A stretch of DNA of 64,000 nucleotides from Halorubrum sp. BOL3-1 (GCF_004114375.1 NZ_CP034692.1:2790001-2854000), one strand, 5' to 3'; positions 16,378 to 25,461 are shown, counted from the first letter of the stretch. Numbers and translations: made by a program. The notes: generated by a model not told the origin, from the letters alone.

Positions 16378-17967
16378 ATGTCCGGACACGAGACCACGGA
16401 CGTGCTCGTCGTCGGGTCGGGGATCGCCGGGCTCGCGGCCGCTCTCGCCGCGGCCCGCGAGGGGAACGAGGTCGTCGTCGCGACGAAGGCCACGCGCCCG
16501 GAGGCGGCGTCCTCGTGGTGGGCGCAGGGGGGGATCGCCGTCGCCCGAGACCACCCGGACCGATTCAGGCGGGACATCATCGCCGCCTCCGACGACACGG
16601 CGGACCCGGACGCCGTCGACGTGCTCGTCGAGAACGCCAACGACGCCGTTCGCGACGTGCTCGTCGAGACGCTGGGCGTGACGTTCGACGGCGACGCGAG
16701 TGCGGCCGTCGGAGCGAGCGGCCCGGGAGCCGCCGCCGAGTTCGCCGGCCGGGACGACGGCTTCGACTTCGGCCGCGAGGCGGCCCACACCGAGGACCGC
16801 ATCCTCCACGTCGGCGCGGAGACGGGCAAGCACGTCCACGTCCCGTTGCTGAACCATCTCGACGGTCGCGCGGGCGCAGAGCTGCGGACCGACACCGCCG
16901 CGCTGGAGCTGATCGGTCACGAGGGGAGGGTTCACGGCGCAGTCGTGGAGTCCGACGACGGCCACGCTCCCGTCTACGCCGACGCGACCGTGCTGGCGAC
17001 CGGCGGGATCGGCGATCTCTTCGCCCGCTCTACGAACCCCGCGGGCGCCACCGGCGACGGCATCGCCATGGCCGCGCTCGCCGGCGCGACGGTGACCGAC
17101 GCGGAGTTCGTCCAGTTCCACCCGACCGCGTACGCCGCCGGCCCGGACGAGGACGGCTTCCTCGTCAGCGAGGCCGTCCGAGGCGAGGGGGGCGTCCTCC
17201 GGAACGGCGACGGGGAGCGCTTCATGCCGGACTACCATCCGGACGCGGAGCTGGGGCCGCGGGACGTGGTCGCCCGCGCGGTCGATGGCGAGCGCGAGGC
17301 CACGGGGTCGGTGACCCTCGACGTGGGACCGCTGGACTTTGCCGACCAGTTCCCGGGGCTCGCCGAGAAGTGCGACGACCGCGGCGTCGACTGGACCCGC
17401 GGAATCCCGGTCGCGCCGGCAGAACACTTCCTCTGTGGCGGCGTCGACGTCGACGACCGCGGGCGGACGAGCCTCGACCGGCTCTACGCCGTCGGCGAGT
17501 GCGCGCGCACCGGCGTCCACGGGGCGAACCGGCTCGCGTCCACGGGCCTGCTCGAAGGGCTGGTCTGGGGGTTGCGCGCCGGCGCGGACGCGGCCGACGC
17601 GGACGCAGTCGGGGCCGACCCCGAGGCTGTCGAGGCGCCGGACCTGCTGGACCGCGACCCGGCGCTCCCGGACGACTTCGCGCGCCAAAAGTTCCGCCGC
17701 CTGCGTCGCGTGATGGACGAGTCCGCCGGTATCGAGCGCGACTCCGACGACCTGAATCGGGCGCTGAGCGTCTTACGGCGACTCAAAGGCGAAGTCGACG
17801 CCTACGTCCGGACGCGCACCTCGCGCTCGCTGTACGAACTGCGTGACGCGTGCGTCACGGCGCTGCTGGTGGTCCGACAGGCGTTGGCGAACGAGGAGAG
17901 CGTCGGGACGCACTACCGCACCGACGGGGCCGAGCCGGCCGACCCCGAGTCGGCGGCGGACGACTGA
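16378..17967 (+). CDS. nadB: L-aspartate oxidase
   Basis: FAD enzyme that oxidises L-aspartate to iminoaspartate, the substrate of NadA. The 529-residue protein shows the dinucleotide-binding VLVVGSGIAGLAAALAA, the substrate loop SSWWAQGGIAVA, QFHPTAYAAG, and VGECARTGVHGANRLASTGL near the C-terminal FAD site. It starts two bases after the nadA stop and ends overlapping nadC. Members of the fumarate reductase family look similar, but the gene context settles the assignment. Confidence 0.95.
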   Translation: MSGHETTDVLVVGSGIAGLAAALAAAREGNEVVVATKATRPEAASSWWAQGGIAVARDHPDRFRRDIIAASDDTADPDAVDVLVENANDAVRDVLVETLGVTFDGDASAAVGASGPGAAAEFAGRDDGFDFGREAAHTEDRILHVGAETGKHVHVPLLNHLDGRAGAELRTDTAALELIGHEGRVHGAVVESDDGHAPVYADATVLATGGIGDLFARSTNPAGATGDGIAMAALAGATVTDAEFVQFHPTAYAAGPDEDGFLVSEAVRGEGGVLRNGDGERFMPDYHPDAELGPRDVVARAVDGEREATGSVTLDVGPLDFADQFPGLAEKCDDRGVDWTRGIPVAPAEHFLCGGVDVDDRGRTSLDRLYAVGECARTGVHGANRLASTGLLEGLVWGLRAGADAADADAVGADPEAVEAPDLLDRDPALPDDFARQKFRRLRRVMDESAGIERDSDDLNRALSVLRRLKGEVDAYVRTRTSRSLYELRDACVTALLVVRQALANEESVGTHYRTDGAEPADPESAADD

Positions 17968-18791
17968 TGCTCACGGACGGCGACGTCGAGCGGTGGCTCC
18001 GGGAGGACGTGGGCCACCACGACGTGACCAATCAGGTGCCGGGCGAGACCGACGGCCGACTCGTCGCCAAAGAGAACGGTGTCACCGCGGGAGTCGACGC
18101 CGCGAGCGCCGTCTTCGACTACCTCGACGCGACCGTGACCGAGCGCGTCGCCGGCGGGACCCGCGTCGACCCCGGCGACGTGGTTTTGCGGGTCGAGGGA
18201 CCGGCGCAGGCGGTCTTCCGCGGTGAGCGCGTCGCGGTGAACGTCGCCGGCCACGCGTCCGGCATCGCGACGAAGACCGCCGCCGCCGTGTCGGCCGCGC
18301 GCGAGGTCGACGACGACGTGCGGATCGCGGCGACGCGCAAGACCACGCCCGGCCTGCGCGGGGTCGAGAAGCGGGCCGTCGCGGCCGCGGGGGGCGACAC
18401 CCACCGGCTCGACCTCTCGCACATGGTGATGGTGAAGGACAACCACGTCGCCGAGATGGGCCTGGTGGGCGCGATCGAACACTTCCGGGAGCGGGCCTCC
18501 TTCGCGACCGCCCTCGACGTCGAGGTCGAGGACCCGGGAGACGCCGCGCGCGCCGCGGCGGCCGGCGCCGACGTGGTCCTCTTGGACAACATGACGCCCG
18601 CGGAGACGGCGACGGCGGTGGACCGCGTTGCGGCCGGCGACGCGGACGCGCTGACCGAGGCCTCCGGCGGGATCGCGGTCGAGACCGTCCCGGAGTACGC
18701 CGCGACCGGCGTCGACGTGATCTCGATGGGCGGTCTCACTCACTCCGCGCCGACGCTCGACCTCTCCTTCCGGACCGGGGAAGACGGATAG
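17967..18791 (+). CDS. nadC: Nicotinate-nucleotide pyrophosphorylase (carboxylating)
   Basis: Converts quinolinate and PRPP to nicotinate mononucleotide and CO2, completing the three-step route encoded here. 274 residues; visible blocks are the N-terminal EDVGHHDVTN, ERVAVNVAGHASGIAT, ATRKTTPGLR (substrate-binding Arg/Lys), HMVMVKDNH and VLLDNMTP. The ATG overlaps the nadB stop as TGATG at 17965-17969, indicating translational coupling; longer upstream starts lie inside nadB. Confidence 0.96.
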   Translation: MLTDGDVERWLREDVGHHDVTNQVPGETDGRLVAKENGVTAGVDAASAVFDYLDATVTERVAGGTRVDPGDVVLRVEGPAQAVFRGERVAVNVAGHASGIATKTAAAVSAAREVDDDVRIAATRKTTPGLRGVEKRAVAAAGGDTHRLDLSHMVMVKDNHVAEMGLVGAIEHFRERASFATALDVEVEDPGDAARAAAAGADVVLLDNMTPAETATAVDRVAAGDADALTEASGGIAVETVPEYAATGVDVISMGGLTHSAPTLDLSFRTGEDG

Positions 18792-18876
18792 CAGCGAGCG
18801 ACGGAGAACGAGCCGCTCGCCTCGTGCGCGGCGCGACCACCGACCCCCTCGCGGCGCGGGCTTCGACACGGTCCGA

Positions 18877-18884
18877 TTTTTATG
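18877..18884 (+). promoter_or_regulatory. TATA box of the HFX_2341-type regulator gene
   Basis: TTTTTATG centred about 28 bases before the ATG at 18908; consistent with a leaderless transcript separate from nadABC. Confidence 0.6.
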
Positions 18885-18907
18885 ACCCCGACCAGTACGT
18901 CCCACGT

Positions 18908-19870
18908 ATGCAGACCCACATCGTCCCGGTCGGGTTCGACTACGACCGGATGATCGCCCCCCTCATCCGGGACCAGTTCGACGTCGACCGGGTGATTCTC
19001 TTGGAGGGGACGGTCGGCAGCGAGGCGAACGTCGAGTACTCCCGGAACATCGCGCGCAAGCTCGAACAGGATTTCAAGAACCTCCTCGGCGCGGAGACGG
19101 TGCGAGAGAAGCTGACGGACGTGTACGACTACGACGCCGCCTTCGAGCGCGCGTTCGACCTGATAAACGCGGAGCTGGACCGGGACGACGCCGGCGACCG
19201 CGACGACGCCGACGACTCGCCCCCCGACGAGCGCGAGGTGTGGGTGAACCTCTGTTCGATGCCGCGGCCCGTCTCGTTCGCGTTCGCGACCGCCGCCCAC
19301 TCGATCATGGTCGAGCGGCAGGCGGACCGCGACCGCATTCACACTTACTACACGGCCCCGGAGAAGTACCTGGAGACCGAGCTCGCCGAAGAGCTGCGCG
19401 CGACGCGGGACCTGCTGCGCGAGCTCCGCGACGGCGACGCGCTCGCGGGCGAGGAGACGGCCGACCGCGTGGGCGACCGACTGGGAACGACGACCGACCT
19501 GTTGGAGGAGTTCGACGAGCGCGGCACCACCATCGGCGCGAAGCGCATCGGCGACAGTCACGTGATCGAGCTCCCGGTCGCCTCCTTTCAGAACGTCAAA
19601 CCGTTCGAGGAGCTCGTCTTATTCACCCTCGGTGAGCACGGCGAGTTCGAGTCCGTCTCCGAACTCGCGAAGACGCTCGCGGACGAGCTCAACGAGGAGT
19701 ACACCGACTCGTTCCGCTCGAAGGTCATTTATAACGTCGACCGGCTCGGCCCGGGCGGGAAGGGGTACATCGAGCGCGAGGAACACGGGAAGTCATACCG
19801 GACGAGCCTCTCGCGGATCGGTCAGCTCTGGGTCCGTGCGCACGCCGGCGAGGAGCGCGATATCGCCTGA
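18908..19870 (+). CDS. HFX_2341 family (DUF6293) transcriptional regulator
   Basis: A 320-residue protein of a haloarchaeal family annotated as transcriptional regulator. The N-terminal part (MQTHIVPVGFDYDRMIAPL, then ILLEGTVGSEANVEYS) is a Rossmann-like sensor resembling CARF-type domains. VWVNLCSMPRPVSFAFATA and HTYYTAPEKY are conserved in the middle. The C-terminal third (about 230-315, ELVLFTLGEHGEFESVSELA onward) is a winged helix. The ligand is unknown, and there are no CRISPR-associated genes nearby. The ATG has a TATA box at leaderless distance. Repeat copy C follows. Confidence 0.75.
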   Translation: MQTHIVPVGFDYDRMIAPLIRDQFDVDRVILLEGTVGSEANVEYSRNIARKLEQDFKNLLGAETVREKLTDVYDYDAAFERAFDLINAELDRDDAGDRDDADDSPPDEREVWVNLCSMPRPVSFAFATAAHSIMVERQADRDRIHTYYTAPEKYLETELAEELRATRDLLRELRDGDALAGEETADRVGDRLGTTTDLLEEFDERGTTIGAKRIGDSHVIELPVASFQNVKPFEELVLFTLGEHGEFESVSELAKTLADELNEEYTDSFRSKVIYNVDRLGPGGKGYIEREEHGKSYRTSLSRIGQLWVRAHAGEERDIA

Positions 19871-19956
19871 ATACGTCGAATACTGGTCCGGTACAGTCGC
19901 CGGTCCGAACGCCGGCCCGGCCGCTCGTCGATACGCTCCCATCACGACCGAGACCG

Positions 19957-20207
19957 CCGAAGCCCCGGCCGCGAGGGGGATGTACACTCGGTGCGGTCCT
20001 CACTCGGTCGGGTTGCTCCCTCGTTGCGGTCCTTGCGTCGTCTATATCCCCCTCGCGGCCGCCCCTTCGAGTCCCACCCCGCACAGCAACCGCACCTCAC
20101 GCCTCCCCAGCCTCGTCAGTCGCCTCCGCGTTGCTCCGACGACTGACTCCCTCGCGCGGCGCTGCGTCGCGGTCGCCGCGGGCGACCGCTCGCAGGCACG
20201 CGCCACC
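19957..20207 (-). repeat. Interspersed structured element, copy C
   Basis: Starts GGTGGCGCG on the minus strand at 20207. Apical stem I is GCGGTCGCC/GGCGACCGC with a CGC loop. Stem II is GTCAGTCG with CGACTGAC. Stem III pairs 20043-20069 with 19958-19984. The distal part of this stem is GAGGGGGAT/ATCCCCCTC, replacing the GCGAGGCGGGCG sequence of copies A and E while keeping full pairing. The GGG/GGG internal loop is kept. It occupies the 424-base gap between the HFX_2341-type gene and cofH, antisense to both. Confidence 0.85.
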
Positions 20208-20263
20208 GCGGCCAGTTCAGTTTCGCGAATCCGTCGGCGGTCAGGAGTGTCGCGACCCGCCCG

Positions 20264-20269
20264 TTTATG
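20264..20269 (+). promoter_or_regulatory. TATA box of cofH
   Basis: TTTATG centred about 28 bases before the cofH ATG at 20295, just outside repeat copy C. Confidence 0.6.
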
Positions 20270-20294
20270 ACCGTGGGACCGCGACAGTTAACAG

Positions 20295-21725
20295 ATGAGT
20301 TCGGGCGGCGATTCCGACGCGAGCGGACCGGTGAGCGACGCGAACGCCGACGGCGACTTCGGCTTCGCGGAGCCGATGACCGACCAGTCGTTCGAAAACG
20401 CGCTCGCGAAGGCCCGCGACGGAGTTCGGCTCACCGTCGACGACGCGACGGAACTGCTCGCGACCGGGACGGAGCGCGAGGGGATCGACCCCGTCCGCAA
20501 GGAGGCCGTGCTGGAGGCCGCGGACCGCCGCCGCGCCGAGACGGTCGGAGACGAGGTCACGTTCGTCGCCAACCTCAACAACAACGTCACGACGGCGTGC
20601 AACACGGGCTGTCTGTTCTGTAACTTCAAGGACTCCGCACACGCCTTCGAGGCCGACAGCGACGTCGACCACCCGGGATTCACGAAACCCCCGTCGGAGT
20701 CCCGCGCGGTCGTCGAGGACGCCCTCGACATGGGGATCTACGAGGTGTGTTCCGTCTCGGGGCTCCACCCCACGTTCGCGCTGAACGAGGAGCACCACGA
20801 GATCCTCGCCGCCCGTGACGACCCCGCCAGCGAGGTGAACTACAAGCCCCCGGCCGTCTACGACACCGACCCGGGGACCTACCTCGAACAGATGGAGGCG
20901 ATGTCGGTCGGCGGCGTACACCTCCACTCGATGACCCCCGAGGAGGCGTACCACGCGAAGCGCGGTACCGACTGGGAGTACGAGTCGGTGTACCGCGAAC
21001 TCGCGGCCGCCGGTCTCGACTCGGCGCCGGGCACCGCCGCGGAGATCCTCGTCGACGAGGTCCGCGACGTGATCTGTCCGGGGAAGATCCGCACCGACGA
21101 CTGGGTCGACGCCATCGAGGGCGCGGTCGCCGCCGGCCTCGACGTCACCTCGACGATGATGTACGGTCACGTCGAGACGGTCGCACACCGCGCCGAACAC
21201 TTGGGGGTACTCCGCGACCTCCAGGACCGGACGGGCGGGATCACGGAGTTCGTCCCGCTCTCTTTCATCCACCAGAACACCCCCCTCTACCGCCGGGGCG
21301 TCGTCGACTCCGGCCCCTCGCGCGCCGAGGACGAGCTCGTGGTCGCGGTCGCTCGGCTCTTCCTCGACAACGTCGACCACGTCCAGGCCTCGTGGGTGAA
21401 GTCGGGCGACGAACACGGCCTGAAGCTGCTCAACTGCGGCGCCGACGATTTTATGGGCACCATCCTCTCGGAAGAGATCACCAGCCGCGCGGGCGGCGAG
21501 TACGGCGAGTACCGCTCGTTCGACGACTACGTCGAGATGATCACGGCGATCGGTCGGACGCCCGTCGAGCGCTCGACCGACTACCGGACCCGCCGCCGGA
21601 TCGACCCCGAGGACGGCCCGTACGGCCCGCGACTCGGCCCGCGCGCCGACGGCAGCCCGATACTCCCCGAGCGCTCGGCCGGAAGCGACGCCGCCGAGAC
21701 TTCCCCCGCCGACGCCGACGACTGA
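20295..21725 (+). CDS. cofH: FO synthase subunit 2 (radical SAM)
   Basis: With CofG it builds 7,8-didemethyl-8-hydroxy-5-deazariboflavin, the chromophore of coenzyme F420, from tyrosine and a ribityl-uracil. The 476-residue protein has the radical SAM cluster motif CNTGCLFC near residue 100, preceded by NLNNNVTTA. CSVSGLHPTF, YKPPAVYDTD and TSTMMYGHVE are family blocks. The first 25 residues and last 50 are acidic and probably disordered. cofG is not in the window. It is close to the menaquinone enzyme MqnE, but the overall pattern fits CofH. Confidence 0.88.
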   Translation: MSSGGDSDASGPVSDANADGDFGFAEPMTDQSFENALAKARDGVRLTVDDATELLATGTEREGIDPVRKEAVLEAADRRRAETVGDEVTFVANLNNNVTTACNTGCLFCNFKDSAHAFEADSDVDHPGFTKPPSESRAVVEDALDMGIYEVCSVSGLHPTFALNEEHHEILAARDDPASEVNYKPPAVYDTDPGTYLEQMEAMSVGGVHLHSMTPEEAYHAKRGTDWEYESVYRELAAAGLDSAPGTAAEILVDEVRDVICPGKIRTDDWVDAIEGAVAAGLDVTSTMMYGHVETVAHRAEHLGVLRDLQDRTGGITEFVPLSFIHQNTPLYRRGVVDSGPSRAEDELVVAVARLFLDNVDHVQASWVKSGDEHGLKLLNCGADDFMGTILSEEITSRAGGEYGEYRSFDDYVEMITAIGRTPVERSTDYRTRRRIDPEDGPYGPRLGPRADGSPILPERSAGSDAAETSPADADD

Positions 21726-21819
21726 GACGATCCGGAGAATCGGTCGAAACCGGTCGGACGCCGAACACGTTCCGCCGATCGGCGGCGACTCCCAGCCAGC
21801 GGGAACCGCCGGTACCCCC

Positions 21820-21826
21820 TTTATTG
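21820..21826 (+). promoter_or_regulatory. TATA box of the small wHTH gene
   Basis: TTTATTG about 27 bases before the ATG at 21850; it places the start there rather than at the upstream in-frame codon 21826, which is inside the box. Confidence 0.6.
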
Positions 21827-21849
21827 TGCTATTCGTCACCACGTGTGAG

Positions 21850-22167
21850 ATGGGCCCACCCGACGCACGGCCGGCCGACCGACCGCCGAGGAGTTCCGAG
21901 GAGTGGAACGGTGACGCACTCGACGCGGACCGACCGTCGCTCACGCGCTCCGACGAGCGGCTGCTCTCGTACCTCGCGGACGTTGGCGCCGACTATCAGG
22001 CGTTCATCGCCGGCAACACCGGCCTGTACGACGACCATGTGGAGTCTCGGCTGACCGCGCTGGCGGACGACGGGTTAGTCGAGCGCGTCTCCGGCGAGGC
22101 GGTCTACCGCGTCACCGACGCCGGCCGGGACGCGCTCCGCGACGACTGTCCGCGCTGGTCGGACTGA
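21850..22167 (+). CDS. Small winged-helix protein (DUF2250-like)
   Basis: 105 residues. After a Pro/Asp-rich N-terminus of about 40 residues, DERLLSYLADVGADYQAFIAGNTGLYDDHVESRL (written in parts: recognition region near residues 45-75) and LADDGLVERV followed by YRVTDAGRDALR form a compact winged helix of the kind found in haloarchaeal DNA-binding proteins that recognise promoters. Target unknown. It is separated from cofH by its own promoter and converges with hmgA. Confidence 0.7.
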   Translation: MGPPDARPADRPPRSSEEWNGDALDADRPSLTRSDERLLSYLADVGADYQAFIAGNTGLYDDHVESRLTALADDGLVERVSGEAVYRVTDAGRDALRDDCPRWSD

Positions 22168-22197
22168 GAAGGGCCGAACGGAGCCGACCGAAGCGTT

Positions 22198-23421
22198 CTA
22201 CCGCCCGAGTTCCGCGTGCGCCGACGAGAGGTTTCGCGACCCGAGCGCCGCGAGCAGGGAGAGTTCGCCCGCGAGCGCGCAGACCGCGATCGACTCAGCG
22301 AGCGCGTCCGCGTTGCTCCCGGCCGGATCCCCGCCGCCGGCGACGCCGAGGATCTCCAGGCCCGCGCGCTGCGTCGGTAGCTTCGTTCCGCCGCCGACGG
22401 TCCCCACTTCGAGGCTCGCCAGCGAGACGGAGACGTAGAGGCCGCCGTCGTCGGTCGTCTCGGCGGTCGTGATCGCGTTCGCCCCCTCGACGACCTGCGC
22501 CTCGTCCTGGCCGGTCGCCAAGAACATCGCCGCGACCGCGTTGGCGACGTGGGCGTTGAACCCGAGCGCGCCCGCCTTCGCGGAGCCGACGAGGTTCTTC
22601 CGGGTGTTGATCTCGGCTATCGCCTCGGGGGTCGTGTGGAGCCGGTCCTCGACGACCTCGCGCGGGATCGTCGCGTCCGCGACGACCGAGCGCCCGCGCC
22701 CCTCGACCGCGTTGATCGCGGCCGGCTTCTTGTCCGCACAGAGGTTCCCCGAGAGCGCGACGAGCGAGGCGTCCGTCTCCGCCTCGACGACGTCGCACGC
22801 CTCCCGCGTCGCGATGGTGACCATGTTCATCCCCATCGCGTCCTTCGTGTCGTAGCGGAACCGGCAGAAGACGTTGTTACCGACGACGTACGGCGTCACG
22901 TCGAGCAGCTCGCCGTGGCTCGTCGTCGACTCCGCCGCCTCGCGCAGCGCGGCCTCGCTGTCGCGCACCCAGGCGACGAGCGCCTCGGCCTCCGCGACGC
23001 CCGCGACCCGGAAGACGGGCGCGCGCGTCATCCCCTGTTTCGTCACGCGGGCGGTCGCGCCGCCGGCGTCCTCGACGACGGCGCAGCCGCGGTTGATCGA
23101 CGCGACGAGCGCGCCCTCGGTCGTCGCCAGCGGGAGGTATCGCTCGTCGGAACTCGCGCCGCCGTCGACCGTCACCGGGCCGGCGACGCCGACGGGGACC
23201 TGGACGCCGCCGAGCGTGTTCTCGATGTTCGAGCCGTGGACCGTCTCGGCGTCGAACGCGTACTCACCGAGGGGGTCGAGGTCGGCGTCGGTCGCATCCT
23301 CGACGAGCAGCCGGCGCGCGGCGGTCGCGACGTCGGCGTCGGCGTGGTCCTCCAGCTCGTGGAAGCGGACGTCACCGTCGCGGACGCGGGCCGCGAGGTC
23401 CGCGGGAGTCGGTTGCGACAT
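22198..23421 (-). CDS. hmgA: Hydroxymethylglutaryl-CoA reductase (NADPH), class I
   Basis: Makes mevalonate for archaeal isoprenoid lipids; target of statins in haloarchaea. The 407-residue protein begins MSQPTPADLAARVRDGD. ENTLGGVQVPVGVAGP is the substrate-binding ENVIG-like block. TTEGALVASINRG holds the catalytic Glu, CADKKPAAINA the Lys, GQDEAQVVEGANA the Asp, and SSAHAELGR the C-terminal His. No transmembrane part, as usual in archaea. Monocistronic. Confidence 0.95.
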   Translation of the reverse strand: MSQPTPADLAARVRDGDVRFHELEDHADADVATAARRLLVEDATDADLDPLGEYAFDAETVHGSNIENTLGGVQVPVGVAGPVTVDGGASSDERYLPLATTEGALVASINRGCAVVEDAGGATARVTKQGMTRAPVFRVAGVAEAEALVAWVRDSEAALREAAESTTSHGELLDVTPYVVGNNVFCRFRYDTKDAMGMNMVTIATREACDVVEAETDASLVALSGNLCADKKPAAINAVEGRGRSVVADATIPREVVEDRLHTTPEAIAEINTRKNLVGSAKAGALGFNAHVANAVAAMFLATGQDEAQVVEGANAITTAETTDDGGLYVSVSLASLEVGTVGGGTKLPTQRAGLEILGVAGGGDPAGSNADALAESIAVCALAGELSLLAALGSRNLSSAHAELGR

Positions 23422-23505
23422 GACGGCGTCTCCTCGCGGCGGGCGCTAATGGCTGTCGGTTCCGGGGCTCTGTGACGGTCTTCTCGGGCGTCTCCCGACC
23501 GCGAC

Positions 23506-23979
23506 CTACCGGCCGACGAACTCGGAGAGCCGCTCGCGGATCGACTCGCCGCCCAGTTTGAGGTAGTAGGCGTCGCCGCCGTCCTCGTAGTAGTCGTCGA
23601 TGCGACGGATCACCTCGAAGCCGAGGTGTTCGTAGAAGCCGAGCGCCGGGTTGTTGGTCGTGCGGGCGTGACAGGTCACCGACCGGTGTTGCTCCGCGAT
23701 GTCGGCGACGAGCCGCTCGGCGTGACCGCGGCCGCGGTGGTCCGGGTGGACGGCGAGAAAGAGGATGTAGCCGTCCCGACGGACGGACGCGAACGCGACG
23801 AGCCGGTCGTTCTCGACGAGCAGGTGGGCGGTCGACCGGCGGTACGCGTCGACGAAGAAGCCGCGTCGCTGTCGGAGGACGCCCTCCGCGGACCGGATGC
23901 GCTCTTTGAGCTCCCACGCGGCGGTCGCGTAGTCGGACTCGCCGGGGGGATCGACCCGCTTTTCGACGTTGACGCTCAC
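23506..23979 (-). CDS. GNAT-family N-acetyltransferase
   Basis: A 157-residue acetyltransferase. The acetyl-CoA signature is FLAVHPDHRGRGHAERLV (beta-4/alpha-3 loop), followed by TTNNPALGFYEHLGFEVI, the pattern of RimI-type enzymes that act on protein N-termini or small amines. The substrate is not predictable. The start is a GTG at 23979, supported by the minus-strand TTATATT at 24004-24010, 28 bases upstream. Its promoter is embedded in three phased 8-bp boxes (23995-24046). Confidence 0.78.
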   Translation of the reverse strand: MSVNVEKRVDPPGESDYATAAWELKERIRSAEGVLRQRRGFFVDAYRRSTAHLLVENDRLVAFASVRRDGYILFLAVHPDHRGRGHAERLVADIAEQHRSVTCHARTTNNPALGFYEHLGFEVIRRIDDYYEDGGDAYYLKLGGESIRERLSEFVGR

Positions 23980-23994
23980 TGGGGTTACCTAACA

Positions 23995-24046
23995 CGCCAG
24001 CGGAATATAACTCCACCGCCAGCGGGGACGATTTCCACCGCCAGCG
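23995..24046. promoter_or_regulatory. Three CGCCAGCG boxes spaced exactly 22 bp
   Basis: CGCCAGCG occurs at 23995-24002, 24017-24024 and 24039-24046. The last two are within the longer shared block TCCACCGCCAGCG. The boxes bracket the TATA core (24004-24010) of the minus-strand acetyltransferase gene. A 22-bp period is about two helical turns, so a protein would meet all boxes on one DNA face. Confidence 0.6.
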
Positions 24047-24108
24047 TGGACCGTTGCGGGCGGGAGACTCTCCCTCGGCGGGTCGACGTCGGTCCGCGCC
24101 GGACCCGT

Positions 24109-24139
24109 GACCGAAACGGCCAATCCCGCGACCGAAACG
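24109..24139. repeat. GACCGAAACG direct repeat before the DUF502 gene
   Basis: GACCGAAACG at 24109-24118 and 24130-24139, a 21-bp period, ending about 30 bases before the DUF502 ATG. The second copy continues into TTTTG. It may be promoter-proximal binding sites or a chance duplication. Confidence 0.4.
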
Positions 24140-24169
24140 TTTTGTCGCGGTCGCGCGTGGTCGCGATCA

Positions 24170-24976
24170 ATGACCGACGAATCGTCCGGTGCCGAACTGC
24201 TCAGACGGGCGTTCCTCACGGGCGTCGCCGTCGTCGTCCCAGCCGTCATCACGCTGGTGGTCCTCGCGATCGCGTTCAACGCGGTGTACGACTACCTCGA
24301 CGCCTTCTCGTCGGCGGTCGTCGCCGTCTCGCCGGGCGTCGGACTACCGGTGGTCAGCGCGATATCCCGCGAGCTCGCGATCGAGATCACGACGCCGGTC
24401 GTGTTCGTGGTCGGTATCCTCCTCTTGGGCGCCGCGGTCGAGTCTTCGCGGTACGGCGAGCGCGCCGTCGACTACATCGACGAAGCCGTCGAGCGGCTGC
24501 CCGGCGTCGGCTCCGTCTACCAGGGGTTCCGGCAGATGAGCGACGCCATGCTGGACTCGGACGGCGAGAACTTCCGCGAGGTCGTCCTCGTCGAGTTCCC
24601 GACGGAGGGCACGTACACCCTCGCGTTCGTCACGAGCGAGACGCCCGACGTCATCGCGGAGCCCGCGAACGACGAGGGGGACGGTATGCGGACCCTGTTC
24701 ATGCCGATGGCGCCGAACCCGGTGATGGGCGGTCACGTCGTCTTCGTCCCCGACCGCCGGGTCGTCGACGTCGAACTGACCGTCGACGAGGGGATCCGCG
24801 CGCTGGTGACGAGCGGCGTCGCGCTGGAGGAGGTCGCGGCCGACCTCGACGACGTCGAGCCGGACGACCTCCGCGCGGGCGCGTCGGAGCGGACCATCGA
24901 CGCGCACGTCCCGACCAACGAGCGGCCGGACAGCACCCGAGAGCAACGGAACGGAACGGGGAGCGAGGGGCGATGA
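24170..24976 (+). CDS. DUF502 family membrane protein
   Basis: 268 residues with two strong transmembrane segments (about residues 14-38 and 65-90). Then comes a cytoplasmic or exported domain with LPGVGSVYQGFRQM and FMPMAPNPVMGGHVVFVP, the conserved blocks of DUF502. Function is unknown; plant homologues (LCV/COV) are involved in vascular patterning, which says little here. The C-terminal 30 residues are acidic. Its stop overlaps the archease ATG (ATGA), so the two are co-translated. Confidence 0.82.
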   Translation: MTDESSGAELLRRAFLTGVAVVVPAVITLVVLAIAFNAVYDYLDAFSSAVVAVSPGVGLPVVSAISRELAIEITTPVVFVVGILLLGAAVESSRYGERAVDYIDEAVERLPGVGSVYQGFRQMSDAMLDSDGENFREVVLVEFPTEGTYTLAFVTSETPDVIAEPANDEGDGMRTLFMPMAPNPVMGGHVVFVPDRRVVDVELTVDEGIRALVTSGVALEEVAADLDDVEPDDLRAGASERTIDAHVPTNERPDSTREQRNGTGSEGR

Positions 24977-25392
24977 GCTACGAACTGCGCGACCACACCG
25001 CCGACGTCGCCGTCGAGGCGACTGCCGAGTCGCCCTCGGCGCTGTTCGCGGCGGTCGCGAACGGGCTCACGGCGGCCAGCGCGGAGTCGGTCCCGCCGGC
25101 GGGCGACCGCTTCGAACTGGAAGTCGCCGCCGAGAGCCGTGAGGCGCTGCTGTTCGACTACCTCGACCGGCTGATCTACGAGCGCGACGTGCGGCTCGTC
25201 CTCCCGGCCGACCATCGGTGTACGGTGACCGAGCCGACGGACGAGGGCGGCGAGTGGCGGCTCGCGGCGAGCACACGCGGCGTCCCGCTCGCGGACGTCG
25301 CCGCCCGCGAGGTCAAGGCGGTCACGTACTCGGAGATGATCCTCGAACGCCGAGACGGCGGTTGGTACGCATACGTCGTTTTCGACGTGTGA
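24973..25392 (+). CDS. Archease, activator of the RNA ligase RtcB
   Basis: 139-residue protein that speeds RtcB turnover and GTP-dependent guanylylation in tRNA splicing. YELRDHTADVAVEATAESPS at the N-terminus carries the conserved metal-binding Asp of HTADVA, and AVTYSEMILE and YAYVVFDV at the C-terminus are diagnostic. It is translationally coupled to the upstream DUF502 gene. rtcB follows about 700 bases downstream on the same strand after one membrane-protein gene. Confidence 0.92.
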   Translation: MSYELRDHTADVAVEATAESPSALFAAVANGLTAASAESVPPAGDRFELEVAAESREALLFDYLDRLIYERDVRLVLPADHRCTVTEPTDEGGEWRLAASTRGVPLADVAAREVKAVTYSEMILERRDGGWYAYVVFDV

Positions 25393-25461
25393 CGAACGCT
25401 GTCGACCGCGAACGATGGATACGATAAAAACGATTATGCCTGTCGAGTTCCTTGGTAACAT

